Under the pieces are notes generated by a model, which was not told where the DNA came from, did not search any database, and saw only the letters and a list, made by a program, of their open reading frames with translations. Shown here piece after piece: positions 54,316-64,000 of a stretch of 64,000 bases of DNA. The translations under genes and the position numbers were made by a program. Position 1 is the first letter of the stretch. Each line of letters opens with the position of its first letter. Source of the stretch: Darksidea phi (taxonomy: Eukaryota; Ascomycota; Dothideomycetes; Pleosporales; Lentitheciaceae); the NCBI GenBank assembly GCA_030770425.1, contig JASJFT010000072.1, positions 62,001 through 126,000 on the forward strand, in the 5' to 3' direction.

Positions 54316-56698
54316 ATGGCTCCCTCCGCGACCGCCGACATTGTGCCTCCCTCTGGCCGCAACTCGCCCAAGCCGCCACCCGCGAAGATATGGAGCGTCA
54401 ATGAGCCGCCGTTCGAGGGCTTCAAGCCCATAGATAAAGAGGGATTCGCGCGCAGTAACCAAGAAACCGCCATCGTGATTGACAATGGTATGATCTCCAC
54501 GTTTTGGTGCATCACTTCTCCGCGCAAACTAACAGTTTTGCAGGCTCCTCCACAGTCCGCGCAGGCTGGTCCTTCGACTCGAAACCCCGATTATCACTGC
54601 CGCCGCTCATGGCGAGGTACCGCGACCGCAAACTTGCTCGGACGTTCACATTTGTTGGCTCAGACGTCTACAGCGATGGCACGGCGCGAGGGCAAAGCAA
54701 GAATGTGTATGAGCCTGGGAGCAACATAGTGAATAACTGGGATTGTATGGAGGGTGTATTGGATTATTGTTTTATCAAGTTGGGTGTGGACGGTCGGTCA
54801 GGGAGCATAGACAGACCCATCGTGCTGACGGAACCTGTCGCAAATCTGGGTTATACAAGAAAGAGTACGTGTAGACGATCTCCAGCGCTTTTAGATGATT
54901 ACATCTATCGGGGGACTTTGCTGACATCTGAGCTCTAGCCATGTCCGAAATCCTCTTCGAATGCTACGGCGCACCCTCCGTCGCATACGGCATCGACTCT
55001 CTCTTCTCATACTCCTACAATGGCGGCAAACACGGTCTTGTCGTGTCCTCATCGTACACATCGACCCACCTGATACCCGTCGTCGACTCGAAAGCGCTGC
55101 TATCACAGACTACACGCCTTAATTGGGGCCGCTTCCAATCCGCTGAATACCTTCTCAAACTGCTGCGACTGAAATACCCTTCATTCCCCGGAAAGATCAG
55201 CGACCCACAAGCGGAGGATCTTGTGAGGGAACACTGCTACGTGAGTCAGGACTACGAAGGAGATCTATCACGGTTTCTAGAATGGACAGGTCTGGAAGAT
55301 CGGGACCACATCATCCAATTCCCATACACTGAGCAGGTTGTAGTACAGAAGACGGAGGAAGAGCTCGCCATAGCCGCTGAAAAGCGCAAGGAAAGTGGAC
55401 GAAGGTTACAAGCGCAAGCCGCAAAGATGCGCCTGGAGAAGCTAAAGCGGAAAGAGGAAGAGTTTGAATACTATCAACAGCTGGTCGAGCAGCTCCAGAC
55501 TACCACAAAGAAGGAAGCAAAACGGATACTCGAGTCCAACGACTTTGATGATGAAAGCCAACTGGAAAAGCGTGTACGTGAACTAGAGAAGGGGATCAAG
55601 AAGGCACGAAATAAGGACGTCGGCGACGTCGAAGAAGAAACCCAAGAAGAACCCACATTTCCCCTCCTCGATATACCAGACGATCAACTTGACGAGGAAA
55701 GCCTGAAGCAGAAACGCCAACAGCGTCTCATGAAGTCAAATTACGAAGCACGCCAACGCGCCAAAGCTGAGAAAGAAAAAGAGAAAGCAAGATTAGCAGA
55801 GGAACAGCGTCTAGATGACGAGCGAAGAGAAGCTGATATCGAGGGCTGGAGTGCAGAGCGCAGAATGGCTCGTCAAGCCATCATCCAAAAAATGAAAGAT
55901 CGAGAAAGGCTAAAGGCCGAGCTTGGAAATAGAAAGTCACTCGCCAACCAAATGCGCATGAAATCTATCGCAAATCTCGCCTCCGACCACCCCACCAAAA
56001 AGCGCCGAAGAGGCGGAGGCGACGACGACACCTTTGGCGCCGACGACGCAGATTGGGGCGTCTACCGCACCATCGCCACAGGCGAGCAATCCGACGACGA
56101 AGAGGAAGAGGACCTGGGCAAAGCGCTCAAGGAAATCGAAAGCCAGCTGCTCAAACACGATCCCACCTTCACAGAAGAATCGACACGGGAAGCACAAACA
56201 GACTGGACCAAATCCGTCCTGCACGCCTTCCTCCACGGTCCCTATCCCTTCGATGCAGAGAGCCAGAGAGAAATGCACCAACTCCACCTCAATGTCGAAC
56301 GAATCCGCGTCCCAGAAGTCGTCTTCCAACCCTCCATCGCCGGCCTCGACCAAGCCGGCATCGTCGAAATCGCTTCGACAATCCTCACCGAGCGGCTAGC
56401 CTCTTCGTCCCCTGCCCATCGTGACGCCGTGCTTAAAGATATCTTCCTCACCGGCGGGAACACTCTGTTCCAGGGCTTTGAAGAGAGACTTGCCGCTGAG
56501 CTGCGCGCTGTGCTGCCTGCGGAGCAAGAGCTGCACGTTAGGAGGGCCAAAGATAGTGTGCTGGATGCGTGGAGGGGTGCGGCGCTTTGGGCGGGTCAGA
56601 AGGAGAATCGACAATATTTTGTTACTAGGGCGGAGTTTATGGAGAAGGGGGGCGAGTATATCAAGGAGCATAATTTGGGCAATGCCACTTCTTTCTAA
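54316..56698 (+). CDS. arp5: Actin-related protein 5, INO80 complex
   Basis: Exons 54316-54487, 54544-54864 and 54939-56698 keep frame and give 750 residues. The actin fold starts with AIVIDNGSSTVRAGW (split by intron 1) and continues with GSNIVNNWDCMEGVLDYCF and TMSEILFECYGAPSVAYGIDSLFSY. A large charged insertion of more than 250 residues, mostly coiled coil (KLKRKEEEFEYYQQLVEQL; KAEKEKEKARLAEEQRL), interrupts the fold, as is normal for Arp5. The fold closes with KDIFLTGGNTLFQGFEERL and WRGAALWAG. Arp5 pairs with Ies6 and is needed for nucleosome sliding by INO80. Ies6 is encoded about 5 kb downstream. Confidence 0.96.
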
Positions 56699-57003
56699 CG
56701 CGGCTATGGCGACCCGATGCGCGGGACTTGTTTTCTCCTTGCTTCTGGAATTTTTTGAGGGACTTTGGCATAGGAGTATTTCTAATGGTCCATGAGGTGT
56801 ATATTTATAGGCATTTTAGGACGTTTGAGCTTACGGAATTAGTGGTATGAGCATATCGAATGACTCAATGCATGTCTCCTAGTCCAAATGTGTTCCAAGG
56901 GTCAAAATTTCATTACATTGTTCATCTTGTAGAACTTTTGTCACTTTTCAAACTACAAATGCACTACACCGAAGATAACCCAACCCTCTAGACCAGTCGG
57001 TAC
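56699..57003. other. Convergent 3' region of ARP5 and DAHP synthase genes
   Basis: 305 bp with no gene; the two 3' UTRs face each other. AT-rich in the middle. Confidence 0.45.
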
Positions 57004-58244
<1,241 letters not shown>

Positions 58245-59235
58245 GATGCGACCTCGAGGGTCTTATATTTGTATGTTAGTTCACACCCTGACTCTTTGGT
58301 GTAATTTTGTTGGCTGAGACATACACTCTGTATCGAGTAAGGGCTGATTTGCGGTCAGTCTGACTGCCTGAGCACACCGGCTCGTGCAGCAACGCGCCAC
58401 GTACAAGGGAAGAGGCACTTCTACCGGGGCAGTCGGGTGCTAGAACGTTACTGCGTGGCCAATTGATTGAGTGAGAGCGCAGGATTGCAGCAGGCGACGT
58501 CTGAGTTCGGAACAGTGCTGTAGCAATGCCCGTATTCATTTATGGAGTCATTGTTCAACCAAAATTATTTTAGGGCCGCGTGGGGCTCCCGTCTCACCGC
58601 CTTAGGTGGTCCCGCCATGTGGGAAGTGCCAAGACCATCGTATCTCACCTACAACTGCGGCCCTCCTCACTCTCTCGCGTTGTGTCGTCCTCAGCTGCTG
58701 TTTGGGGCTGCAAAAGCATCCTTCGCCACGCGTCAAACATATGTGCTATGCTATTACTTAGCTATAGCGAGGGTTTTATGGCCTAGCTGCCTTCGTAACC
58801 CTCATTTCACCAACACCAAGCAGGGGTCGGACACGCGCTGAGATGTGGACGATCGCCTCCAGCCACACCCCGGCAGCCGTCAGCCAGCACGTCGCCGTCA
58901 CTGCACCCAAACCATCTTAACCACCTCGGGCCCGGAACCGCTCAGCCTGTGGCCCGGTGGCTTCTGAAGCTGTGGCGCACTGGGAAAGCCGCCAGCCGAG
59001 CGTGAATTGGTGCATCGTCCGGCGTCCTGAAACATCGCAGTGCTGCTTGCGACTTCCCCTGATCCGCTCCCCCCTCCTGCACCTGCTACAAAACACATGC
59101 ACTCCGCGCTTCGCAGTCACTTCCAAATCACACCCGTCTTCCAGAAAACTACCGACGTTGCGAGCTTCTTCCTACCCCGTGTGACCAAGCTTAGCACCTC
59201 GATATCACTTACAATCGCTCTCTATCTCGACCACC
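58245..59235. promoter_or_regulatory. Divergent intergenic region, DAHP synthase / conserved small protein
   Basis: About 990 bp between two divergent start codons. Apart from the TGACTC sites it shows no recognisable feature. The plus-strand gene's leader is pyrimidine-rich near 59200-59230. Confidence 0.4.
58289..58551 (-). promoter_or_regulatory. TGACTC sites upstream of DAHP synthase (Gcn4/Cpc1-type)
   Basis: A TGACTC hexamer lies on the plus strand at 58289-58294 (about 45 bp before the ATG), and ATGACTCC on the minus strand at 58544-58551 (about 300 bp before the ATG). TGACTC is the core of the binding site of the general amino-acid control factor Gcn4/CpcA, which regulates DAHP synthase genes in other fungi. 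A hexamer can occur by chance, so this is suggestive only. Confidence 0.4.
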
Positions 59236-60200
59236 ATGTTAGCGTTTCAGACCATGCACACGAAGCGGCGTAGAGACGACGACTCGGATTCGGACGACGA
59301 GCGCTACATGAAGGTGCGTGTTTCTTCGTTGGTTCCGAACATTCACAAACGTCAGACAACTAACGTGCGTACTAGAAATCTCGAACATGGAGCGTACAAC
59401 AATACCATGGCTCGTCCACATATCCTTCGTCGCCCACTCTACCTCTGCGGGCCTCTCCCTCACCGCCGCGGGCGGTGCCTGGTCTCGAGGCCATGACGCC
59501 CGCCCATTCCGAACACAGCGAGGCAAACTCACCCGCTTCCATCCACGACGAACCACTCGTTTTCTCATCTCCACGTCACGATATGGACTATGCAATGCAG
59601 ATGGACGAGGACGAGTTCGATGTGGTTAGCAGCCAGCCGCCAGACTCGCCCTTTGTCGCCACCAACTTCCGACCCGCCAAACTAAATCCTGACCTCTTCG
59701 GTCGCGACTCGACTGTTGACAACACGGACCGAATGCCAACACCCATGTACCCCACTTTCCACACTGGAAGCATGGGCGCACTAGGATACCCGAGCAGCGG
59801 TATGGCTGGCGGCATGGGTATGGGCAATGGGTTCTTGAATATATCATCACACAGCGCGCCGTTGATACTTTCACCACCCCGGAAGCAGGGTAATAGCCAA
59901 GGAGATCAGGACCGGAGTCGCCGCATGCCATCACCCATTTCGGAGGATGAGGATATACCAGATACGCCGACCGCACTCACGCAATCGCAACTCTCGCGTC
60001 TTAGTGTGACTACCCACTTCAACCCGTCCGACCGAATGGATGCCGACATGGCACCGCCAGACCTCCCCCCAACGGCCCGAGGGAGGAAGCGCAGTGGTGC
60101 ACTCACGGGCATAGGCCGGTTCAGTATGGGTTACCGGGACGATTGCGAAAAATGCAGGCAAAGGGTGCCTGGCCACTATTCGCATTTTCTTCAACAATAG
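59236..60200 (+). CDS. Conserved hypothetical protein with C-terminal CEKC..HYSHF motif
   Basis: Exons 59236-59313 and 59376-60200, joined in phase 0 over a 62-nt intron (GTGCGT, CTAAC, CTAG), give 300 residues. The start is basic then acidic (KRRRDDDSDSDDERYMK, a possible nuclear signal), the middle is Pro/Ser-rich and disordered, and the last 35 residues (FSMGYRDDCEKCRQRVPGHY, then SHF) look structured. I believe this ending is shared by other ascomycete hypothetical proteins, but cannot name the family. Many SP sites (PSPISEDE) suggest phosphorylation. Function unknown. Confidence 0.75.
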
Positions 60201-61060
60201 TCCGTGCTGGCCGTATAGCGGGCCAAGGCAAGGTGGTGGGCGGAAACGGCAATTGTTAGCATTGCATGTACGGTGCATCGGTGTACGAGCACTGGGAACC
60301 TTATCGGTAGTTACCGGTTGATCAAAGGCATTCGGAGTTCAGAGTGACATTCAGCGAAGCTATTGCCTCATATATACCATTATTGCGTAACGGGTATCGC
60401 CTCGACCGTTACGCAATTAGCATATTTTACTACCATTTGATACACTCTATACATATGCTTCATATAACAGCATAAAGCTAAGGTGTTGATTTAAGCCCAC
60501 CATTCCCTAGGCCCTTCCAATTCGCTTCTTTGCCGGGCGTTGTGCCTCTGCGCGAATGCCGATCACCAACACTTTCGCATCACCACAACAGGATCTTACT
60601 CGCATACTGTTGTCTGCATCGGACTTGGACGTAGCGAACTACCGCACACGTGGAAAACGCTATTCAACTATCGGGGCCCAAGTTCGGAAGGACCCGCGTT
60701 TTGCCCGGTATTCCAAAAGATCAGTCCTCGAAACGAAACGCCGCGCCGGACATGGTCGTGGAACGGGCATTGGGGAAACAAACAATGCAGTGGAAAGCAG
60801 GAGAGCTCGTCCGTTACGGTGAGAGTGCATTTGGTTGTAGGATTTGCATTTTCTATGTGGTACCCGTGAGGCTCGTCGGGCTTCGTGCCTTGTAAACCCC
60901 ATCGTGTACCTTCTGCCTTGAAAGCGTGTACGTCGTGTTCTGATATAGTCTATAGCGAGAATGGTAAGCGCCATTACGCCTTCGTCATACTCCCATGTGC
61001 AACCTGCACACGCGACTCGTCAACCTCGTCGTTGCCATCATAGCTGAGGGGAATAGCTTT
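60201..61060. other. Convergent intergenic region
   Basis: About 860 bp between convergent genes. A plus-strand frame at 60556-60822 (88 codons) overlaps two other frames on the same strand and one on the other; no domain or splice pattern supports any of them. Confidence 0.4.
60382..60417. repeat. Perfect 12-bp inverted repeat with 12-bp spacer
   Basis: ATTGCGTAACGG at 60382-60393 is the exact reverse complement of CCGTTACGCAAT at 60406-60417, with a 12-nt spacer. It lies about 185 bp after the stop of the preceding gene. It could form a hairpin (RNA 3' end) or hold two inverted TTGCGTAA-type bZIP sites. Confidence 0.9.
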
Positions 61061-61467
61061 TCAAGCTGGATCTTTCAGGCCATTGGTAGCTACTCTCTCC
61101 TCAATATGTAATTATCGAACAAGCTAGATCGTGGGGTGTTTACCTTCGAGGTGGAACAGCACATTCGATTGATAGTTTTTGAACATTTGTGATACGAGTT
61201 CTGTGTCCATGTTTGCGAGGTTGATTTCTTGCAGGTTCTTGTTCAGCATCATGATGGCTTCGTTTAGTTTCTCCTACGAAAATCATTAACGCCTCCTTCC
61301 ATCATACATATAATATACATGTGTTAGGTAGAGTGTGCGTGAGGTATGACATACCACGTTGACGATGATGCGCGAGATGAGGAGACTTTGCTGGTGCTCG
61401 TGTGGGGATTCCTGGTTTTGTGTTGGTTTTACACGCCTTGGAGGCTTTGGGAGAAGGGTTTACCATT
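61061..61467 (-). CDS. dad4: Dad4, DASH/Dam1 complex subunit
   Basis: Four exons on the minus strand: 61467-61465 (only the ATG), 61411-61355, 61273-61144 and 61089-61061, with introns of 53, 81 and 54 nt, each with proper GT..AG ends. The product is 72 residues, exactly the length of yeast Dad4, and has the family pattern: [20 protein letters not shown], then [16 protein letters not shown] and [15 protein letters not shown]. Dad4 is a small helical part of the DASH ring that couples kinetochores to microtubules. The tiny exons explain why no long open frame marks it. Its start is 313 bp from that of IES6, on the other strand. Confidence 0.93.
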
Positions 61468-61780
61468 TTAGAGGGCTGCGCGTGGGCGGTGGGTTGGTTG
61501 TAGTGTTTGTTTGTCGTGGTGTGGACCATAACAGGTAAGGTAGAGCGCCAAGCATCATAGGGCTCATCAGGTGGGTTGAGCATACATCCGTAGTTTTATT
61601 ACGCCAACCCAACTTCACGACGGCTTCATACGCGGTGCAGACCTGTTCGTTATCTGCCTGAGCAATTTGAAGCTATACGTGAGACCCGCCCACTGCATCG
61701 ATCCTCCTACAACCACCCAAGCACCCGCCTCTCTCGCTCCGCACCTCTAACAGCTCCCTCGCCACAACACAACCATAACA
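61468..61780. promoter_or_regulatory. Divergent promoter between DAD4 and IES6
   Basis: 313 bp between the two start codons. The IES6 side ends in a CCTCGCCACAACACAACCATAAC-type CA-rich leader. No clear TATA box. Confidence 0.45.
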
Positions 61781-62353
61781 ATGGCCCCCTTAACCACCGC
61801 CTCAGACGAGCACACGCATCAAGCCCTCCTCGACCGCCTCGATATCTATGCCATCCCCAAACCCTTCCGTAATCCGCACTGGAAACCCCCCCAACGCCGC
61901 AACAAAAACGTAAAGCAGATCATCGCCGACGCCTCGCGCAAAGAAGCCTCTGTAATGGCGACGCAAAACAACAGCGGCATCTCCACCCCCGCCCTACCAC
62001 ACACCACGGGTGCCGCGACGCCTACGAATCCAGTGGGACGACCGCCGAATATTGCACAAGCGGCGCAGAGTCTCTCCACTCTGGTATTGGAGAAGAACCA
62101 ACGCGCTGCTGCGGGGTCGGGGAACGGAACTGGACCGGCTGCTACGTATACGAATATTGAGAGCGCGCCGAGCTTCCATCCTAGCAGTCAGAGGAGGTAC
62201 TGCGATGTTACGGGGTTGGCGGCGCCGTACACGGATCCGAAGACTAGGCTGCGGTATCATGATAAGGAGGTTTTTTCAGTCATAAGGACGATGCCGCAGA
62301 ATGTGGTAGAGGGGCATTTGGCGGCGAGGGGGGCGCACACGGTCTTGAAATGA
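61781..62353 (+). CDS. ies6: Ies6, INO80 complex subunit with YL1 C-terminal domain
   Basis: An intronless 190-residue protein. An N-terminal basic segment (PKPFRNPHWKPPQRRNKNVK) is typical of Ies6 and contacts Arp5/DNA; the middle is disordered; the C-terminal YL1-C domain reads RRYCDVTGLAAPYTDPKTRL followed by RYHDKEVF. Ies6 forms a stable module with Arp5 (encoded at 54316-56698). The downstream stop is followed by unrelated short frames. Confidence 0.94.
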   Translation: MAPLTTASDEHTHQALLDRLDIYAIPKPFRNPHWKPPQRRNKNVKQIIADASRKEASVMATQNNSGISTPALPHTTGAATPTNPVGRPPNIAQAAQSLSTLVLEKNQRAAAGSGNGTGPAATYTNIESAPSFHPSSQRRYCDVTGLAAPYTDPKTRLRYHDKEVFSVIRTMPQNVVEGHLAARGAHTVLK

Positions 62354-63115
62354 ACGGGTTGGAAGCTCACACATAAGGCTCCCGCATACGTCACAGCATC
62401 GTGGAAGCATTTGGGGAGAGGGGCTTGCAAGATGTCGTTTGGATTACAGGATCTTCTCGGCAGAACCGAGAGGATGGTTTCGCATGGAAATGTCAGGCCA
62501 ACAAAGTCAAGCTCACTCCACCCACCAAGCTCCTTTCAAAGCAAGGCTCAAAGAAGGCGCTCCGGCTTAATCGTGGACTGGTTTTTTTCTTCGCCTATGA
62601 CGGGATACCAGGAAGCTCGAAAGAGCGTTCCTAGTTACAGTAGCTTGGATGCGTACTGTCGTCGGGGCGTTTGACATACGGTTACATCTCATGTCCAATG
62701 CCCTTTCCTGCAGCGATAGGACGCTGAGCAACGAAAGACAATAGATTGATTGCCTGTCTTTCACATCATGTATTCATCGTGCTCGTGGTGACAGACTAAG
62801 GATGTCCAGTTCATGGTCGTGTAGAGATGAAAAGGACCAGCTCTCAAAATCTGCTCTAGAACGCCCGCCTCGCGGTTCGCGCTAGACAAGGATTGTACCG
62901 AAGCGCATGGGCGCTAATCGCAACGTTCCGCAGGTCACCCAAAGAAAGGGACACTTAACAAAAAAGTTCGACCCCCAAAACCAACAACCCTACATGCCAC
63001 CTACACGATAACCCCTAGGCAACAGCTTCTGCTAATACCCCCGACTCTCCGCGCAATTTCTTTAAGCTTCGACGCTTTGAAAATCGATAGGCGCATTCCG
63101 CACAGCTTGCTCAAG
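62354..63115. other. Intergenic region between IES6 and GOT1
   Basis: About 760 bp with the IES6 3' UTR and the GOT1 promoter. Short frames here show no known content. Confidence 0.4.
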
Positions 63116-63786
63116 ATGCCGACTATGTGGCTTACAGATACCCAGAGTACGTTTAGCACAGGGAAAAGATGGGATCTTCGAGGGGAATTGCGCTAATATG
63201 GGAACAGAGATTGGGGTCGCCTTCTGCTCAGGGGGTAGGTACGCACTACACGGCGCAAACAGCATACAGAAGGAACGGAGTGATTGACCACAAGCGTAGG
63301 CGGCTTCTTTCTGCTGGGCGGCGTTATGATGTTTTTTGATCGAGCAATGTACGTCTTACCCTTCCTCTCCACCTTCCTCCAACTAACATGCGAATCTAGG
63401 TTAGCAATGGGAAACGTACGCACCCCTCCCTCGTCCCTCGTCCCAACCCCCACTCCGCCCTTCCACATCTAACACCCCACCGCCCACAGATCCTCTTCCT
63501 AATCGGCCTCACCCTCATAATCGGCGTGCAAAAAACATCTGCCTTCTTCGCACGACGGCAAAAGTGGAAAGGCACGGCAGCGTTTACACTCGGCATCGCG
63601 CTCATCCTGCTGCGCTGGCCCTTCTTCGGCTTTCTGATTGAGCTGTACGGCATCTTGGTGCTGTTTGGCGATTTCTTCGCTACGATCGCGGGGTTTGTGG
63701 GGAATGTGCCGGTTGTTGGGCCGTATATTGCGATGGCGTTGGAGAAGTTGGGGGCGGGGAGAAGGAACGCGGATTTGCCTGTGTAG
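63116..63786 (+). CDS. got1: Got1-type Golgi transport membrane protein
   Basis: Five exons (63116-63146, 63208-63234, 63300-63348, 63400-63415, 63490-63786) keep frame and give 139 residues, the usual length. It starts MPTMWLTDTQKIGVAFCSGG and has four membrane helices, seen in GGFFLLGGVMMFFDRAMLAM, GNILFLIGLTLIIGVQKT, AAFTLGIALILLRWPFFGF and IELYGILVLFGDFFATIAGF. Got1 is an ER/Golgi membrane protein that helps COPII vesicle formation and fusion at the early Golgi. One exon is only 16 nt and another 27 nt, so automated tools may break the 5' half. Confidence 0.93.
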
Positions 63787-64000
63787 GGTTTAGGGATGGG
63801 GATGGTAGTGGGAAGAGGGAGGGAGGAAGAGAAGCAGATTTAGAGACCAGCATTGTACTATATTATATCTTTGGGTGGCGTCAGGAGGCAATAGGGCGAC
63901 CTAGTGCATTTCTCTTTCTCGAAAGATGGGCGTTATCTTGGGTGGCATAGCCAGGCGTTTTTCCCTGCTGCTTGAGCCCCATTTAAAGGGCCAAAGAAAT
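63787..64000. other. 3' region of GOT1
   Basis: 214 bp to the window end. A TATTATATCT AT-rich stretch at about 63860 may be near the polyadenylation site. No gene seen. Confidence 0.35.

Noticed and set aside
60556..60822. 88-codon plus-strand frame
   Set aside because: Three other frames cover the same bases; codon use and content give no support.

Overview
The window looks like nuclear DNA of a filamentous ascomycete. A dothideomycete, probably Pleosporales, is my best inference. The evidence is genes split by short introns (about 45 to 95 nt, GT..AG, many with a CTAAC/CTGAC-type branch site), the typical fungal families present (Atg15, Slh1, Dad4, Ies6, Got1, NACHT-type STAND proteins), gene order with many divergent promoters, and TpA-rich tracts that resemble repeat-induced point mutation (RIP). 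I worked out exon joins by hand from reading frame, splice sites and family knowledge; none is confirmed by transcript data.

Layout. 1-2.4 kb: the 3' end of a FAD monooxygenase, an Old Yellow Enzyme gene, then an AT-rich decayed tract. 2.4-5.4 kb: an accessory graveyard with an orphan CRE/TATA promoter, a decayed minus-strand gene, and a jacalin/aerolysin-like pore-former relic cut off by the tail of a pogo/Fot1-type transposase. 5.6-10.9 kb: a very large STAND/NLR gene (membrane segment, alpha/beta hydrolase, NACHT, ankyrin-like part, then 21 near-identical repeats of about 32 residues), bordered by another AT-rich tract. 11-12.3 kb: a single-pass cell-surface protein. 14.4-15.7 and 25.3-26.8 kb: two members of an undescribed paralogous family. 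16-22 kb: the Slh1/ASCC3 helicase, divergent from the SNARE YKT6. 24.1-25.0 kb: a wreck of a second NLR (SesA-like start and TPR-like end, no NTPase). 27.5-29 kb: an MFS monocarboxylate-type transporter. 30.2-35.4 kb: a BTB protein and a disordered protein, divergent. 36.5-41.7 kb: a coiled-coil Slk19-like protein and a VPS9-domain protein. 42.2-46.6 kb: Atg15 and an F-box protein. 48-56.7 kb: a rhodanese/tyrosine phosphatase, Nse1 and Arp5. 57-63.8 kb: DAHP synthase, a small conserved protein, Dad4 (with an exon that is only ATG), Ies6 and Got1.

The housekeeping part (16-23 kb and 36-64 kb) is dense and ordinary, although Arp5 and Ies6, which form one module of the INO80 remodeler, lie only about 5 kb apart, and Vps9/Atg15, Slh1/Ykt6 and Dad4/Ies6 are divergent pairs. 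The accessory part (2-11 kb and 24-25 kb) carries the unusual biology: a repeat-rich NLR of the kind used in fungal self/non-self recognition, next to relics of a pore-former, transposon pieces and RIP-like DNA.
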